From positions 62,001 through 126,000 of the forward strand of contig NZ_JACWFE010000003.1 in assembly GCF_019749375.1 (NCBI RefSeq): DNA of 64,000 nt, read 5' to 3'. Of the stretch, positions 46,602 through 56,159 are shown one piece after another. The DNA comes from Bacillus sp. S/N-304-OC-R1. Its GTDB lineage: Bacteria; Bacillota; Bacilli; Bacillales; Cytobacillaceae. The position numbers were made by a program, and so were the translations under genes. Position 1 is the first letter of the stretch, and the number at the start of each line of letters is the position of its first letter. A model generated the notes under the pieces. That model was given only the letters and a program-made list of their open reading frames with translations, did not search any database and had not been told where the DNA came from.

Positions 46602-46931
46602 TTAATGATGGTTCGCGTGTTCAATCGTTTGTTTGAGAATACCCATGACATGATCATCATCACAAGAATAAAAAAGTGAAGTTCCTTCTCGTCTAAACTT
46701 GACCAAACGTAAATTTTTCAGAAATCGAAGCTGATGTGAAACAGTTGATTGAAGTAACGAGAGTTTTTCGGCGATATCATTGACTGAATGCTCGCCTTCA
46801 AACAATAAATGAAGGATCCGAATCCGGGTCGGATCAGACAGCGCTTTGAACGTTTGAGACACAATAAAGAGAGTTTCCTCATCAAGTTCCTTAGATTTAG
46901 AGAACTGACCTTCCTGCTCCAAAAATATCAT
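46602..46931 (-). CDS. czrA: ArsR/SmtB-family metal-sensing repressor (CzrA-like)
   Basis: 109 residues from ATG 46931; TTG three codons later has better spacing from AGAGG and may be the true start. The winged helix is plain: [20 protein letters not shown], then [20 protein letters not shown]. The C-terminal helix has [19 protein letters not shown], whose Asp and His match the alpha-5 zinc site (DxHx10HxxE/H) of CzrA/SmtB. Convergent with czcD, whose promoter carries a fitting operator. Confidence 0.85.
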   Translation of the reverse strand: MIFLEQEGQFSKSKELDEETLFIVSQTFKALSDPTRIRILHLLFEGEHSVNDIAEKLSLLQSTVSHQLRFLKNLRLVKFRREGTSLFYSCDDDHVMGILKQTIEHANHH

Positions 46932-46970
46932 CCTCTCATAGCAATGGGCTCCTTCGTCCCGCTTTTTAGT

Positions 46971-47681
46971 TTATTTGGACGATGAAACCGTCCCCTTGTC
47001 CTGTACATATTGGAATTGTGCAACATCACTATGCAGTTGAAGTGACTTTGGAATAATTAAATATACTGCTAATTGACCGTCCCCATTAATATCATTAATT
47101 GGATTTTGGCCGGTAAATTGATTGATTGTGAATTCTTTTCTCACAACAGAAATATTAATCTTTTGATGATCAGGATAAGTTATTTTTAGTGTATCATCAT
47201 TCATATGGAAGTTTACAGGCTTTATGTGTTGAGAGAAATCAAAGCCGCTTACAATTATGCCATCTGTATATACGCGCGCTTCAATCTTCCCATCATCAAT
47301 GTCTTTTCGTTCAACATAAATAATTTTATCATATCCAGTGATTCCAATATTAAGTAAGTTTTGATTGAAGTCATAAGACTCAGCCTTTAGTAATTGCCTG
47401 CTTGCAAGCTCATTTGTCCTTCCTTCATATAAGATAGTATGAAATTGGCTTACTCTATCCCAACTATCATTCTTATTTTCAATTTTCTCCCCGTTAATAA
47501 CATTGACTTTTGTTACTAACATAATATAAAGCCCCGAAAGCAGCAGTACTCCTACATAAATGATTAACAGCCAATGTGTCACTTTGACCGTAAAAAGCTT
47601 TCTCTTTAAATTCATTATTGAAAACATTGAAACAAAAATAAAGAAAGCAGCAATCAGAAGTAAGGTTAACAATATACTCAT
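46971..47681 (-). CDS. Membrane protein of a GntR-controlled ABC operon, unknown function
   Basis: 236 residues with two N-terminal helices (about 2-24 and 36-57) and a soluble extracytoplasmic portion with beta-rich sequence such as NVINGEKIENKNDSW and NPINDINGDGQLAVYLIIP. I do not recognise a family. Its ATG overlaps the permease stop (ATGA), so it is the last gene of the GntR-ATPase-permease operon and presumably an accessory subunit. Confidence 0.65.
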   Translation of the reverse strand: MSILLTLLLIAAFFIFVSMFSIMNLKRKLFTVKVTHWLLIIYVGVLLLSGLYIMLVTKVNVINGEKIENKNDSWDRVSQFHTILYEGRTNELASRQLLKAESYDFNQNLLNIGITGYDKIIYVERKDIDDGKIEARVYTDGIIVSGFDFSQHIKPVNFHMNDDTLKITYPDHQKINISVVRKEFTINQFTGQNPINDINGDGQLAVYLIIPKSLQLHSDVAQFQYVQDKGTVSSSK

Positions 47682-48418
47682 CTCCTAACCTCCATCCGAT
47701 TTAATATGCCAATCGAGGCAATGAAAAATAAGAAAGCCGTTAGAACAACTTTGAAAAAAAACAATCCGAAAGACGGCTCCACAAGGTAAAACTCGTAAAC
47801 ATACACAAGGTACGGCTCACTATTTATTACAGCACTAATAAATAACATTCCAATGAGGACAGCAGGAATCACTATCACAAATAACTTACTAAATTGTACA
47901 AGTGCCCCAACAAAATAACCAATTGCACTCAAACAGAACAAATAGAGAACTGTTGCTCCAACGCCAATCAGGAAATCAAATGATGTGACTGGCAAGGTGA
48001 AATAATGTTCATGAAAAAAAATATACCTTACAGCTAAAAGCAGACCTCTTGCTAATATCGCGGTAACGCCGCCAACTATGCTGGCTGTTAACAAAAAGAG
48101 GATATTGGCAAGACTGCTGCTTAAGCGATTTGTTACAAACACGAAATCAAAATTCCGATTAGGCTTCGTTGTGATCGTTATACCTGTTACGAAAGCCCAA
48201 ATCATCGTAAAGGCAATAACCACATCGCTTGAGAAATAACTTATGCTTAAAACCATTCGATCTGACGAGGAAACATACGAATTAGCTCCCCCCATTGAAA
48301 ATAGCATCGCTAATAGTTGAATCCCTACTAAAGCGCTGAATGAATCAATATTTGCTTTTAACTTGAATAAAAATTGGCTTTTCACTACATCGGGTAAATT
48401 AGCGGTTGTGAAAGACAT
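47678..48418 (-). CDS. ABC transporter permease, ABC-2 type
   Basis: 246 residues from ATG 48418, 8 bases after GGAGG; ATG 48421 and TTG 48424 are alternatives. Six hydrophobic segments without a binding-protein-dependent EAA loop, as in ABC-2 exporters (e.g. YtrC/D-like). It overlaps the end of the ATPase gene by 20 bases and is coupled to the next gene. Substrate unknown; such GntR-linked systems often respond to cell-envelope antibiotics. Confidence 0.7.
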   Translation of the reverse strand: MSFTTANLPDVVKSQFLFKLKANIDSFSALVGIQLLAMLFSMGGANSYVSSSDRMVLSISYFSSDVVIAFTMIWAFVTGITITTKPNRNFDFVFVTNRLSSSLANILFLLTASIVGGVTAILARGLLLAVRYIFFHEHYFTLPVTSFDFLIGVGATVLYLFCLSAIGYFVGALVQFSKLFVIVIPAVLIGMLFISAVINSEPYLVYVYEFYLVEPSFGLFFFKVVLTAFLFFIASIGILNRMEVRR

Positions 48419-49301
48419 CATCAATTCCTCCTTTCGTTTCGCTTGTTACATAAACACATAAATCGCTAGGAGAAACAGATGTTATCTCTACACCTGCTCG
48501 TTTTGCATTTTGCAGCTCAAGCTCAATAAAATCATTTTTTACAACAGCATATAACGTGTTTTCGCCAATCCATTTTTCATATACAATCTTTCGTTCCGCA
48601 ATTAATTCTAGAATAGCAGTCGATGAGCCTTTTAAGCCAATGCCCCATTCCTTTAACTCGTCCATTGGCATATGCATATGAATGTGTCCATCTTTAATAA
48701 GAAGAACGTCTTCTAATAAGTCTTCTATTTCTTCTAGATGATGACTCGAAATAATGATTGTTCGCGGATGGGCAAGATAATCCTTAAGCAGCGCACGATA
48801 AAAATCCGTTCTTACGGCTGCATCCATTCCTGTAGTCGGTTCATCAAATATCGTTAAAGGAGCACGGGAAGCTATGCCTATAATGGCATTAAACGTACTT
48901 ACCTTTCCCTTCGAAAGACGGTGATGATAGTTTTTAAGATCAAATGAAAAATAATCGGCTAATCGCTTCGCTAAGTCTTTATCCCAATTAGGATAAAATC
49001 TGCCTCCCTCATCTAATAATTCATAGAGCTGCAGCGCGGGAGGAAAACTCATCTGATCATCTATAAATATAGAATTCGTGGAAACATTCAAACTGTTAAA
49101 GGGCTTTTCCGAGAATACTTTTATTTCTCCGGAAGTCTCGTTAATAAATCCTGAAATGATCTTCAGTAAGGTTGTTTTCCCAACACCATTCCGACCAATT
49201 AATCCAGTGATTTTATTTTCCTCCAACGTAAATGAAAGATTATTTAATACTGTTTTCCGGAAATAGGTTTTCGTTAAGTTCTTGCATTCTATAATCTTCA
49301 T
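48399..49301 (-). CDS. ABC transporter ATP-binding protein (YtrB-like)
   Basis: 300 residues. Walker A GRNGVGKTT, Walker B PLTIFDEPTTGMD and H-loop IISSHHLEEIEDLLE are clear; the signature region reads RLSKGKVSTF rather than the canonical LSGGQ, a feature shared with YtrB-type ATPases. The C-terminal 80 residues form an extra domain. The ATG overlaps the GntR stop, with GGGGAGGGG upstream. Confidence 0.87.
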   Translation of the reverse strand: MKIIECKNLTKTYFRKTVLNNLSFTLEENKITGLIGRNGVGKTTLLKIISGFINETSGEIKVFSEKPFNSLNVSTNSIFIDDQMSFPPALQLYELLDEGGRFYPNWDKDLAKRLADYFSFDLKNYHHRLSKGKVSTFNAIIGIASRAPLTIFDEPTTGMDAAVRTDFYRALLKDYLAHPRTIIISSHHLEEIEDLLEDVLLIKDGHIHMHMPMDELKEWGIGLKGSSTAILELIAERKIVYEKWIGENTLYAVVKNDFIELELQNAKRAGVEITSVSPSDLCVYVTSETKGGIDDVFHNR

Positions 49302-49681
49302 AACTGCCCCTCCCCTGATTGTTCGGCCTTTATCATTTCGATCAATTCTGTTTCACTAAGCTGCAATCTCTTAGCTTCTAAAACAACTTCCTGAACTAGC
49401 CTTTTCAAAGTTTGATTTTTTCGTTTATTTAATATGATTTCTTTGGCATTTGCTGTGACAAACATACCAAGGCCTCTCTTTTTGTATAGAATCTGTTCAT
49501 CTACAAGAAGGCTTAGCCCCTTTGCCGCTGTTGCTGGATTTATCGTATACATATCCGCTAATTGATATTGCGAATACACTTTATCATCACTTTGGAAGTG
49601 GCCGTTTATTATCTCATTCTCGATCCATTCTGCAATTTGAATATAAATAGGTTTTGTACCTTCTGTATTAAGAATTGTCAC
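49298..49681 (-). CDS. GntR-family regulator (YtrA subfamily)
   Basis: 127 residues from GTG 49681, with GGAGGGGGC just upstream; the ATG at 49696 touches the operator and is less likely. The winged helix has KPIYIQIAEWIENEIINGHF and QLADMYTINPATAAKGLSLL; the C-terminal arm is short, as in YtrA-type proteins. It heads its own ABC operon and probably represses it through the palindrome at 49697-49720. Confidence 0.87.
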   Translation of the reverse strand: MTILNTEGTKPIYIQIAEWIENEIINGHFQSDDKVYSQYQLADMYTINPATAAKGLSLLVDEQILYKKRGLGMFVTANAKEIILNKRKNQTLKRLVQEVVLEAKRLQLSETELIEMIKAEQSGEGQL

Positions 49682-49696
49682 CGCCCCCTCCAACAT

Positions 49697-49746
49697 AGTG
49701 CATTACTGTTGTAATGTACTATATAATAAATTGGAAAATAAATCAA
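49697..49746 (-). promoter_or_regulatory. Promoter and GntR operator of the ABC operon
   Basis: Minus-strand -35 TTGATT (49741-49746), 17-base spacer, -10 TATAGT (49718-49723). The inverted repeat AGTGCATTAC and GTAATGTACT (10-4-10, one mismatched pair, 49697-49720) overlaps the -10 and start point, a repressor position. Confidence 0.75.
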
Positions 49747-49913
49747 GCGACATATTGTCAGTACCGTTTCCCAATTATAGCGGAACAAGAGAATCGTCCC
49801 TTGCCCTTTCCTCTTGCTTCCATTTAATTTTTCTGATAATATAAATTTCTTATCACTCATGCTCCAAAAGTACTTCCCCATTGCGGCTGAAAATGAAATG
49901 GGAGGAAGAAAGA

Positions 49914-52178
49914 ATGTCATCTCAACAACACCCCGATTTTGAAAAAGAAATTCAACGTTTAGATTTTACTAAGAAGTATATGGATGTCGTAATAAAGACA
50001 GCTGAAACAAGTAAGGATCAGTTTCAAGAAAACATGAAGGAAGCCTTTCAGGATGCTGATTGGCTGGAATCAAGCTTAGGCTATGCTTCTCTATTAACAA
50101 ATGCTAGATTCTTCGAAATGTCCCGTGACGAATTAAAAAGTTTAAAAAACGCTAGGAACAAGCCTTATTTTGCCCGAATTGATTTTCTGTTGCAGGATTT
50201 GAAGGACGAAGAAATCCTTTATATCGGGAAGACGTCTCTCTACTCAAGGGAAAATAAGGAGCAAATTATTGTGGACTGGAGATCGCCGATTGCCAATCTC
50301 TATTATGAGGGCCTGCTGGGAGAGGTTCATTATGACTCTTACGATGAAGGCTTTAATGGATACCTTTCATTAAAACGCCAATTTATGATTGAGGATGGCG
50401 AACTTCAGGAAATTCGTGACATTGATTTAACAACAACTGACGAACTGCTTCAAGAATCACTTTCCAAAAGCTCAAGCAACCGCCTCACAGATATTATTTC
50501 AACCATTCAAGAAGAACAAAATCGAATTATTCGTGCTGATTTAAATAAACCTATTATTGTCCAAGGAGCTGCCGGAAGTGGAAAAACAACCATTGCCCTC
50601 CACCGGATCAGTTACTTTATTTATCAGTACAAAGAAAACTTCGCACCTGAACAGCTTATGATCCTTGCACCGAGCCGTTTATTCATTGACTACATATCTG
50701 AAGCACTCCCAGAGCTCGGAGTTGAAAGAGTACGTCAGACGACACTTCAAGAATATGTGCAATTTTGTCTCGGGAAAAAACTTAATATTGTCAATGATAA
50801 TAAATTAGTCCGCCTGCTAGAAGAGCCTGAGAGCAAGGGTTGCCAACTGTCAGCTTGGGTATCATCGATAAAGGGTTCTCCAGTCTTTCATGTCATTCTA
50901 TCCAACTATTTATTAAGCATTTACAGAACCTTTTTTCCAACAGAAGATTTTATGGTTGATAAATATCGTCTATTTAGCCATAAAAAATTCATTCATCTTT
51001 TTAAAACGGATTATAACTACCTGCCTCTCTACAAGAGACTTGATAAGCTAAAAGCCATTCTTCAAAATGATGTAGCAAAAAAGAAGAAAGAGATGATAGG
51101 CAAAATAGAAACCTTTTACGATGAACGAATCGAAAGGGCTCTTTATCATGGAAAGGATCCGGAGAGAAGGAGACAATATGTTTCTGATGCACTAGATAAA
51201 AAGGCAAAGCGCCTCGATGAAATAAAAAAAGCCATCCGAAATGCTGTTCCATCTTATATGAAACAATTTCCGAAAAAAACACTTCTACAATATTTTCATG
51301 AGCTATTTGAGGATCCTTCACTTCTCTGCCAATGGGCAGAAGGCGGGTTAACTGAGCAGGAAGCAACATCTTTGTGCCAGTACAGCCAAAGCTTATTCAT
51401 GAAAAAGAAATATGAAAGAGAAGACCTTTCACTCCTGCTTTATTTACAGGTGTATCTTTATGGCATTCCTAAAGAATATAAAGCAAAGAATATAGTCATT
51501 GATGAGGCACAGGATTACAGCTTTATGGAGCTTCTATCTTTAAAGAAGGCATTGGATACAGATATGTTTACGCTTGTTGGCGATCTAGCACAAGGAATCC
51601 ACTCCTATAGAGGGCTAACGAATTGGGATGCAGTTCTAACGGACATCTTTCCGCGTGCCATCTATACAGAGTTACAAAAGAGCTATAGAACAACAGTTGA
51701 GATTATGGAGCAGGCGAATGAACTGTTAAAGCTTCTTCCCTACTCATTTCCAAAAGTAGAACCTGTTGTTCGCCATGGAGAAAATCCGGTCTTTATTAAA
51801 AGAAAAGAAGGAAAAGAGCTTATTCAACAAATTGAAGATCATGTGGCTGACCTAAAACAAGAAAAATATAAAACTTTTGCGGTCATTGGAAAGACAATGA
51901 AAGATTGCAAACTTCTTCATTCCCTTTTCGAGAAGCATTCCAATGAGCCTGTGACGTTGCTCGCGGAACAAGCGAAAATCCCAAAAGATGAGATTGTCAT
52001 TGTCCCCTCCTTTCTCGCAAAGGGTTTAGAGTTTGATGCCGTCATCATCATTTCGCTTGAAGAGTCTTTTTCTCCTCAGTCTGAGCTGGACATTAAGCTT
52101 CTGTATGTGGCCATGACAAGACCTTTGCATCGCTTATATTTCTATGGATTAAGTGATGGCGATTTTATTATTATTTAG
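49914..52178 (+). CDS. helD: HelD, RNA polymerase recycling ATPase
   Basis: 754 residues from ATG 49914 (GGGAGGAAG upstream). A UvrD/Rep-type superfamily 1 motor: Walker A VQGAAGSGKTTIALHR near residue 217, NIVIDEAQDYSFMELLSLK (motif II), VGDLAQGIHSYRG (III) and YVAMTRPLHRLYFYG (VI). The N-terminal coiled coil (DFTKKYMDVVIKTAETSKDQ) inserts into the secondary channel and removes stalled polymerase from DNA. Firmicute HelD is about 770 residues. Monocistronic with a terminator. Confidence 0.92.
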   Translation: MSSQQHPDFEKEIQRLDFTKKYMDVVIKTAETSKDQFQENMKEAFQDADWLESSLGYASLLTNARFFEMSRDELKSLKNARNKPYFARIDFLLQDLKDEEILYIGKTSLYSRENKEQIIVDWRSPIANLYYEGLLGEVHYDSYDEGFNGYLSLKRQFMIEDGELQEIRDIDLTTTDELLQESLSKSSSNRLTDIISTIQEEQNRIIRADLNKPIIVQGAAGSGKTTIALHRISYFIYQYKENFAPEQLMILAPSRLFIDYISEALPELGVERVRQTTLQEYVQFCLGKKLNIVNDNKLVRLLEEPESKGCQLSAWVSSIKGSPVFHVILSNYLLSIYRTFFPTEDFMVDKYRLFSHKKFIHLFKTDYNYLPLYKRLDKLKAILQNDVAKKKKEMIGKIETFYDERIERALYHGKDPERRRQYVSDALDKKAKRLDEIKKAIRNAVPSYMKQFPKKTLLQYFHELFEDPSLLCQWAEGGLTEQEATSLCQYSQSLFMKKKYEREDLSLLLYLQVYLYGIPKEYKAKNIVIDEAQDYSFMELLSLKKALDTDMFTLVGDLAQGIHSYRGLTNWDAVLTDIFPRAIYTELQKSYRTTVEIMEQANELLKLLPYSFPKVEPVVRHGENPVFIKRKEGKELIQQIEDHVADLKQEKYKTFAVIGKTMKDCKLLHSLFEKHSNEPVTLLAEQAKIPKDEIVIVPSFLAKGLEFDAVIIISLEESFSPQSELDIKLLYVAMTRPLHRLYFYGLSDGDFIII

Positions 52179-52191
52179 GAGTTTAGCGATG

Positions 52192-52227
52192 ATAAGGACT
52201 TCCCCAATTAATCGGGAGGTCCTTATT
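52192..52227 (+). terminator. Terminator of helD
   Basis: Long imperfect stem with arms ATAAGGACT...TCCCC and GGGA...GGTCCTTAT (52192-52205 with 52214-52227), 13 bases past the stop, then TTAAT. Confidence 0.75.
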
Positions 52228-52271
52228 TAATAGGATTTTGAATAAGTGGAAACTGATGTTTGTTAAGTTTC

Positions 52272-52466
52272 TCACTCTTCCCAAAACAGCTCATCCAATG
52301 TTTTATTTAAAGCCTTACAAATGGATATACATAAATTCAAACTAGGGTTATATTTCCCTTTTTCAATCAGACCTATCGTTTGCCTGGACACCCCAACAAT
52401 ATTGGCTAATTCCTCCTGCGACAAATCCTTTTCTATTCTGGCTACCTTTAATTTCAAATTCTTCAT
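52272..52466 (-). CDS. XRE-family helix-turn-helix regulator
   Basis: 64 residues from ATG 52466 (GAGG 5 bases upstream); the longer frame starts inside the previous gene. A single HTH_3 domain: [57 protein letters not shown]. This short form often pairs with a membrane protein, here the DUF6773-like gene whose stop is 7 bases upstream. Likely autoregulatory, which is inference. Confidence 0.88.
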   Translation of the reverse strand: MKNLKLKVARIEKDLSQEELANIVGVSRQTIGLIEKGKYNPSLNLCISICKALNKTLDELFWEE

Positions 52467-52473
52467 ATCGTCC

Positions 52474-52992
52474 TCACTCTTCATCATCCTCTAAGTCTTT
52501 TGCGGCTACTTTTTTACTGGCAAACTTGGCAGCAGAAAAAGGCCCAACAATAACAATTAGAAAAAACGGAACATACATCATGAGAGAAACGAAGAAGACT
52601 AGCACAAAAGTAAAAATCGTATTCCCATAACCATCACCATACACAATTGCACTGCGTACTCCAAAGAATAGACTCATCAATAATCCAAATCCAAGACCAA
52701 AATATACATTTTTAGAGCTCATTGGAATTTTGCAATTGCGGTCATGAATTTCAACTTCGTCTGAAAAAATGCCTAACCTGGTCGCTCGGACTGTGTAATA
52801 AATACCGCTAATTAATAAGATGATAAATTCTGTGATGCTTTGCTCCGGTTCCAAGTTAAAAATATACATTTTGACAACAATGGATAGAAAACAAATCCCC
52901 ATAATAAGCAAATATATTTCTCTATAAATTTTGTTCTGCATATTTAAAACCCGTTCATCTACTGCCTTTTTTCTTTTTTGAAACCAATTCAT
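52474..52992 (-). CDS. DUF6773-like membrane protein
   Basis: 172 residues with four hydrophobic segments (about 28-47, 54-72, 95-115 and 125-150), a conserved-looking middle [20 protein letters not shown] and an acidic tail LEDDEE. I assign DUF6773 from memory of its pairing with a small HTH regulator; function unknown. Its end overlaps the ribosome site of the regulator, so the two are coupled. Confidence 0.6.
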   Translation of the reverse strand: MNWFQKRKKAVDERVLNMQNKIYREIYLLIMGICFLSIVVKMYIFNLEPEQSITEFIILLISGIYYTVRATRLGIFSDEVEIHDRNCKIPMSSKNVYFGLGFGLLMSLFFGVRSAIVYGDGYGNTIFTFVLVFFVSLMMYVPFFLIVIVGPFSAAKFASKKVAAKDLEDDEE

Positions 52993-53101
52993 TTTATTCT
53001 CCCCCTTAACAGAATCCTAATTAATACCAGTATACAATATACTAAACAAAATGCAATATATATATTACATAAAGTAATCAAAATCTTACACATCTAAAAA
53101 T

Positions 53102-53133
53102 AAAAAAGAACCTGTTCTCAAAAACAGATTCTT
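53102..53133 (-). terminator. Terminator of the M3-like peptidase gene
   Basis: 11-bp stem with one mismatch (53106-53116 with 53123-53133), then TTTTTA on the minus strand, 9 bases past the stop. Confidence 0.8.
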
Positions 53134-53141
53134 AGAATCCT

Positions 53142-54734
53142 TTAGAAAAACTCCATATGACCCTTTTCATGCCTATAGTAATCCAATCGGTCTTGCAGAG
53201 TTCCTGTATATAAGTATTTTTCAAAATATTTAAATGTAAAATCTTCGTCACATATAAGTCTTATTTTTTCTATCCAGTCTTTTTCTTCAGTTGGTTCCAT
53301 GAACTCAGTTTTAAGAATATCAAATAAAGTGTTTGACTTATATAATCCCTCTACTTCAAATTTACTCCTAATCATATCTCTAGCAGCATAAGCATAAATG
53401 TAGTTATGAGTATAAACAGGATAAAGAAGATACATCATATCTGTCGCAGGATGAATTGCCTCTGCTTTAATATCATATATTTCTTCAAATACACTATTTG
53501 CCAACGCTTGTAAATCTTGATTTGGATTTTCATATATTTTTTGTTCTAGTATACTTTGATAGAAATATAGTTTAGTTAAAGTTAATGAAAATAGATGTTC
53601 AGAGGCTTTAATTTTTTCAATTATTTTTGAATCAACTTCAAGAAAATCTTCAAGCCATTCTCTTTGTGATGCAATGGTCATAAATATTTCAGCCATAATC
53701 TCATGGCCAATAATATTCTTAAATCGGAATAATTCGGGTGCCCTTCTAGAGGAGAAATACTCATATATAGCATGTCCCATTTCGTGTAGACCTACTGAAA
53801 ATCCCGAAAACCCGTTCCTTTTTTTAACCATTATCCGAATGTCATCATAAGAAATGGCACTCATTAATCCACCAAAAGGTATATCATATAAATCAAAGGA
53901 GATAGGAAGATGCTCCGGTTCTAATCCAAAATGACGACAAGTAAAGTGATAGGCATCAATAATTTTCTCACCTAGAAAAAGCGACTCTGGAATGTCAAAA
54001 TAATTCAGAGCTGTATATAGAACATCAGAATATTCTGATTTATCCCATCCAAACTTATCTCTAAACTGGTTTTCCCATTCCGCAGATATATTCTCGACCC
54101 CTTTAATTAATTTACTTCCTTGAGCAAAATACTCTTGAAAACTCAAATTATATATTCCATTAAATAAATAAGAATGATAATTATCAAATCCCTCCTCTTT
54201 TGCAAGTTGGTTTCTAACTTCTATTAATTTCTTGAATTCAGATGACAATTCTTCTCCAAAAATATTTGCCTCTTTTAATAATGCTTTTCTTAATATTCTG
54301 TCGGGATTGTTCATAAAATGGGTTTGAACTTTTGCCATAGGAATTTCTTCCGAGTTGAAAACAATTAATTTATTCATGATTTTTTCTTGAAGTGCTTGTT
54401 TAATTTTTACAACTCTGAAGTCACTTTCAATTCGAGATTCCATTACTTTTTTCATTAATACCGATAATCTTCTTTTCCAAAATACATCTGAAACCTTCTT
54501 TTCCCAATATTCCAAATGGGAAAGAAACCGACTATCCATAAACAATTGATTATGTTCATTTTGTATTTCTTCCAATCGAAGTGAATTATCCATTCCTTTT
54601 AGCTCATTAAATTCTATCTCAGCAAGCTCCCTAAAACTGTTATCTAATTTATGAATTTCTTTTTCATATGCTTTTTTCCATTCTTCCTCGTCTTGAATGA
54701 GAATTAGTGTATCTAAGTCAAATATACTATTCAT
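53142..54734 (-). CDS. M3-like zinc oligopeptidase
   Basis: 530 residues, soluble, ATG with GGAGG upstream. The zinc signature GLHEMGHAIYEYF (HExxH) is followed about 25 residues on by HEIMAEIFMTIAS, the gluzincin third ligand. All-helical composition and LRKALLKEANIFGEELSSEF resemble M3/PepF oligoendopeptidases and the distantly related M2, but the protein is shorter than PepF (about 600) and lacks its usual HxxGH context, so it is a divergent branch. It degrades short peptides in the cytoplasm by analogy. Lower GC than its neighbours. Confidence 0.75.
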   Translation of the reverse strand: MNSIFDLDTLILIQDEEEWKKAYEKEIHKLDNSFRELAEIEFNELKGMDNSLRLEEIQNEHNQLFMDSRFLSHLEYWEKKVSDVFWKRRLSVLMKKVMESRIESDFRVVKIKQALQEKIMNKLIVFNSEEIPMAKVQTHFMNNPDRILRKALLKEANIFGEELSSEFKKLIEVRNQLAKEEGFDNYHSYLFNGIYNLSFQEYFAQGSKLIKGVENISAEWENQFRDKFGWDKSEYSDVLYTALNYFDIPESLFLGEKIIDAYHFTCRHFGLEPEHLPISFDLYDIPFGGLMSAISYDDIRIMVKKRNGFSGFSVGLHEMGHAIYEYFSSRRAPELFRFKNIIGHEIMAEIFMTIASQREWLEDFLEVDSKIIEKIKASEHLFSLTLTKLYFYQSILEQKIYENPNQDLQALANSVFEEIYDIKAEAIHPATDMMYLLYPVYTHNYIYAYAARDMIRSKFEVEGLYKSNTLFDILKTEFMEPTEEKDWIEKIRLICDEDFTFKYFEKYLYTGTLQDRLDYYRHEKGHMEFF

Positions 54735-54963
54735 TTTTTACCTCCATTAGTTAAAAATAGGAAAGACATAAATATATTAACATTCCTGCCGATAAAACTC
54801 GATTGACTTTTCTAGATCTAAAACAGTAAATGGAAAATAATTTAAACCCTTACAACCAAGAAATCATCAATCTCTTATTTCTTAATTATTCATTGCCATT
54901 ATGATACTATTATAATTAGAAAATTATAAATTCAGAAAAAAATAATAGTTCGGAGGGAAAGTT

Positions 54964-56118
54964 ATGTATAAGAACATTTTAAGACACCCGGGTCCAACCC
55001 CTATTCCTAAAAAAGTTCAACTTGCAATGGCTGAGGACATTATTAGCCATCGCAGCGAAGAGTTTGTGGAGCTGTACCGAAACACAACAAATCGTGTAAA
55101 GCAAATATTCGGTACTGAGCAGGAAATTCTTTTACTTCCGTCGGGCGGTACTGCCGCTTTGGAGGCTGCTGCTGTAAATACAGTATCACCTGGCGAAGAG
55201 GTAGTCGTTATTACAGTTGGTGCATTTGGGGACTATTTCGTATCCATTTGTGAGAAATATGGTTTTCATGTACATAAACTTGAAAAAGAATGGGGTCAAG
55301 CCTGCACAGAGGAAGAGCTGGCTGAATTCTTAAAGCCTTTAAAAAATGTAAAGGCGGTTTTTGCCACTTATAACGAAACTTCTACTGGTATTCTTAATCC
55401 AGTTGAAAAACTGGCAAATGCTGTTCACACACATTCAGATGCGCTTTTTATTGTCGATGGAGTAAGCTGTATTGGCGGAGCACCGGCAGAAATGGATAAA
55501 TGGGGCATTGACATTTTAGTAACTGGCTCACAAAAATCCATGATGCTGCCGCCTGGACTGGCACTTGTTAGTGTTAGCGATAGAGCTTGGAAGGCAATTG
55601 AAAATAATAACACACCTTCATACTACTTAAATTTATTAAGCTACCGCGATTGGGCAGCAAAAGGCATGACCCCTAACACGCCTGCAGTTACACTTATTTA
55701 TGGCTTAGCTGCGGTCTGTGACCTGATTGAGGAAGAAGGTTTTGCACAAACTGTTGCCCGACATGAACTGATGAAGAATATGGTTCGTGAAGCGATGAAG
55801 GCACTAAATATTGGCTTATTAACAAGCGATGAATATGCCTCCCCAACGATTACGGCTATATGCACTCCAGAAGGAATTGATCTTGGACAATTTATGAAAC
55901 ACCTGAAGGAAAAATACCATTTAGACTTTGCAGGCGGCCTAGGTCACCTACAGGGGAAGATTTTCCGTTTTGGCCATATGGGCTATTGTTTCCCTAGTGA
56001 TGTTCTTCAAGCCATTTCCTTAATGGAAGCTGCTCTACAAGATTTCTCATACTCCTTTGAATTAGGAGCAGGAGTGAAAGCAGCTCAAGAGGTTTTTCTA
56101 GCTGCTCATCGTAAATAA
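54964..56118 (+). CDS. Class V aminotransferase (serine/alanine-glyoxylate type)
   Basis: 384 residues, ATG with CGGAGGG upstream. PLP fold type I: LRHPGPTPIPKKVQLAM at the N-terminus, LLPSGGTAALEAAAVN, the NETSTGILNP loop, FIVDGVSCIGG with the pyridine-binding Asp, and the PLP lysine in VTGSQKSMMLPPGLA. It resembles the serine-glyoxylate/alanine-glyoxylate group. PucG, which makes oxalurate from ureidoglycine and glyoxylate, is in the same superfamily and would connect to the allFGH genes 20 kb away, but the motifs do not single it out. Monocistronic. Confidence 0.82.
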   Translation: MYKNILRHPGPTPIPKKVQLAMAEDIISHRSEEFVELYRNTTNRVKQIFGTEQEILLLPSGGTAALEAAAVNTVSPGEEVVVITVGAFGDYFVSICEKYGFHVHKLEKEWGQACTEEELAEFLKPLKNVKAVFATYNETSTGILNPVEKLANAVHTHSDALFIVDGVSCIGGAPAEMDKWGIDILVTGSQKSMMLPPGLALVSVSDRAWKAIENNNTPSYYLNLLSYRDWAAKGMTPNTPAVTLIYGLAAVCDLIEEEGFAQTVARHELMKNMVREAMKALNIGLLTSDEYASPTITAICTPEGIDLGQFMKHLKEKYHLDFAGGLGHLQGKIFRFGHMGYCFPSDVLQAISLMEAALQDFSYSFELGAGVKAAQEVFLAAHRK

Positions 56119-56125
56119 TAAATAG

Positions 56126-56157
56126 AAAAAGTCTGTTCCACAATGAACAGACTTTTT
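56126..56157. terminator. Bidirectional terminator between aminotransferase and MscS genes
   Basis: 13-bp perfect stem (56126-56138 with 56145-56157) with A5 and T5 outer arms, between convergent genes. Confidence 0.9.
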
Positions 56158-56159
56158 AT

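Noticed and set aside
49678-49920. 80-residue minus ORF upstream of the GntR gene
   Set aside because: It overlaps the GntR promoter and the start of helD, and has no ribosome site.
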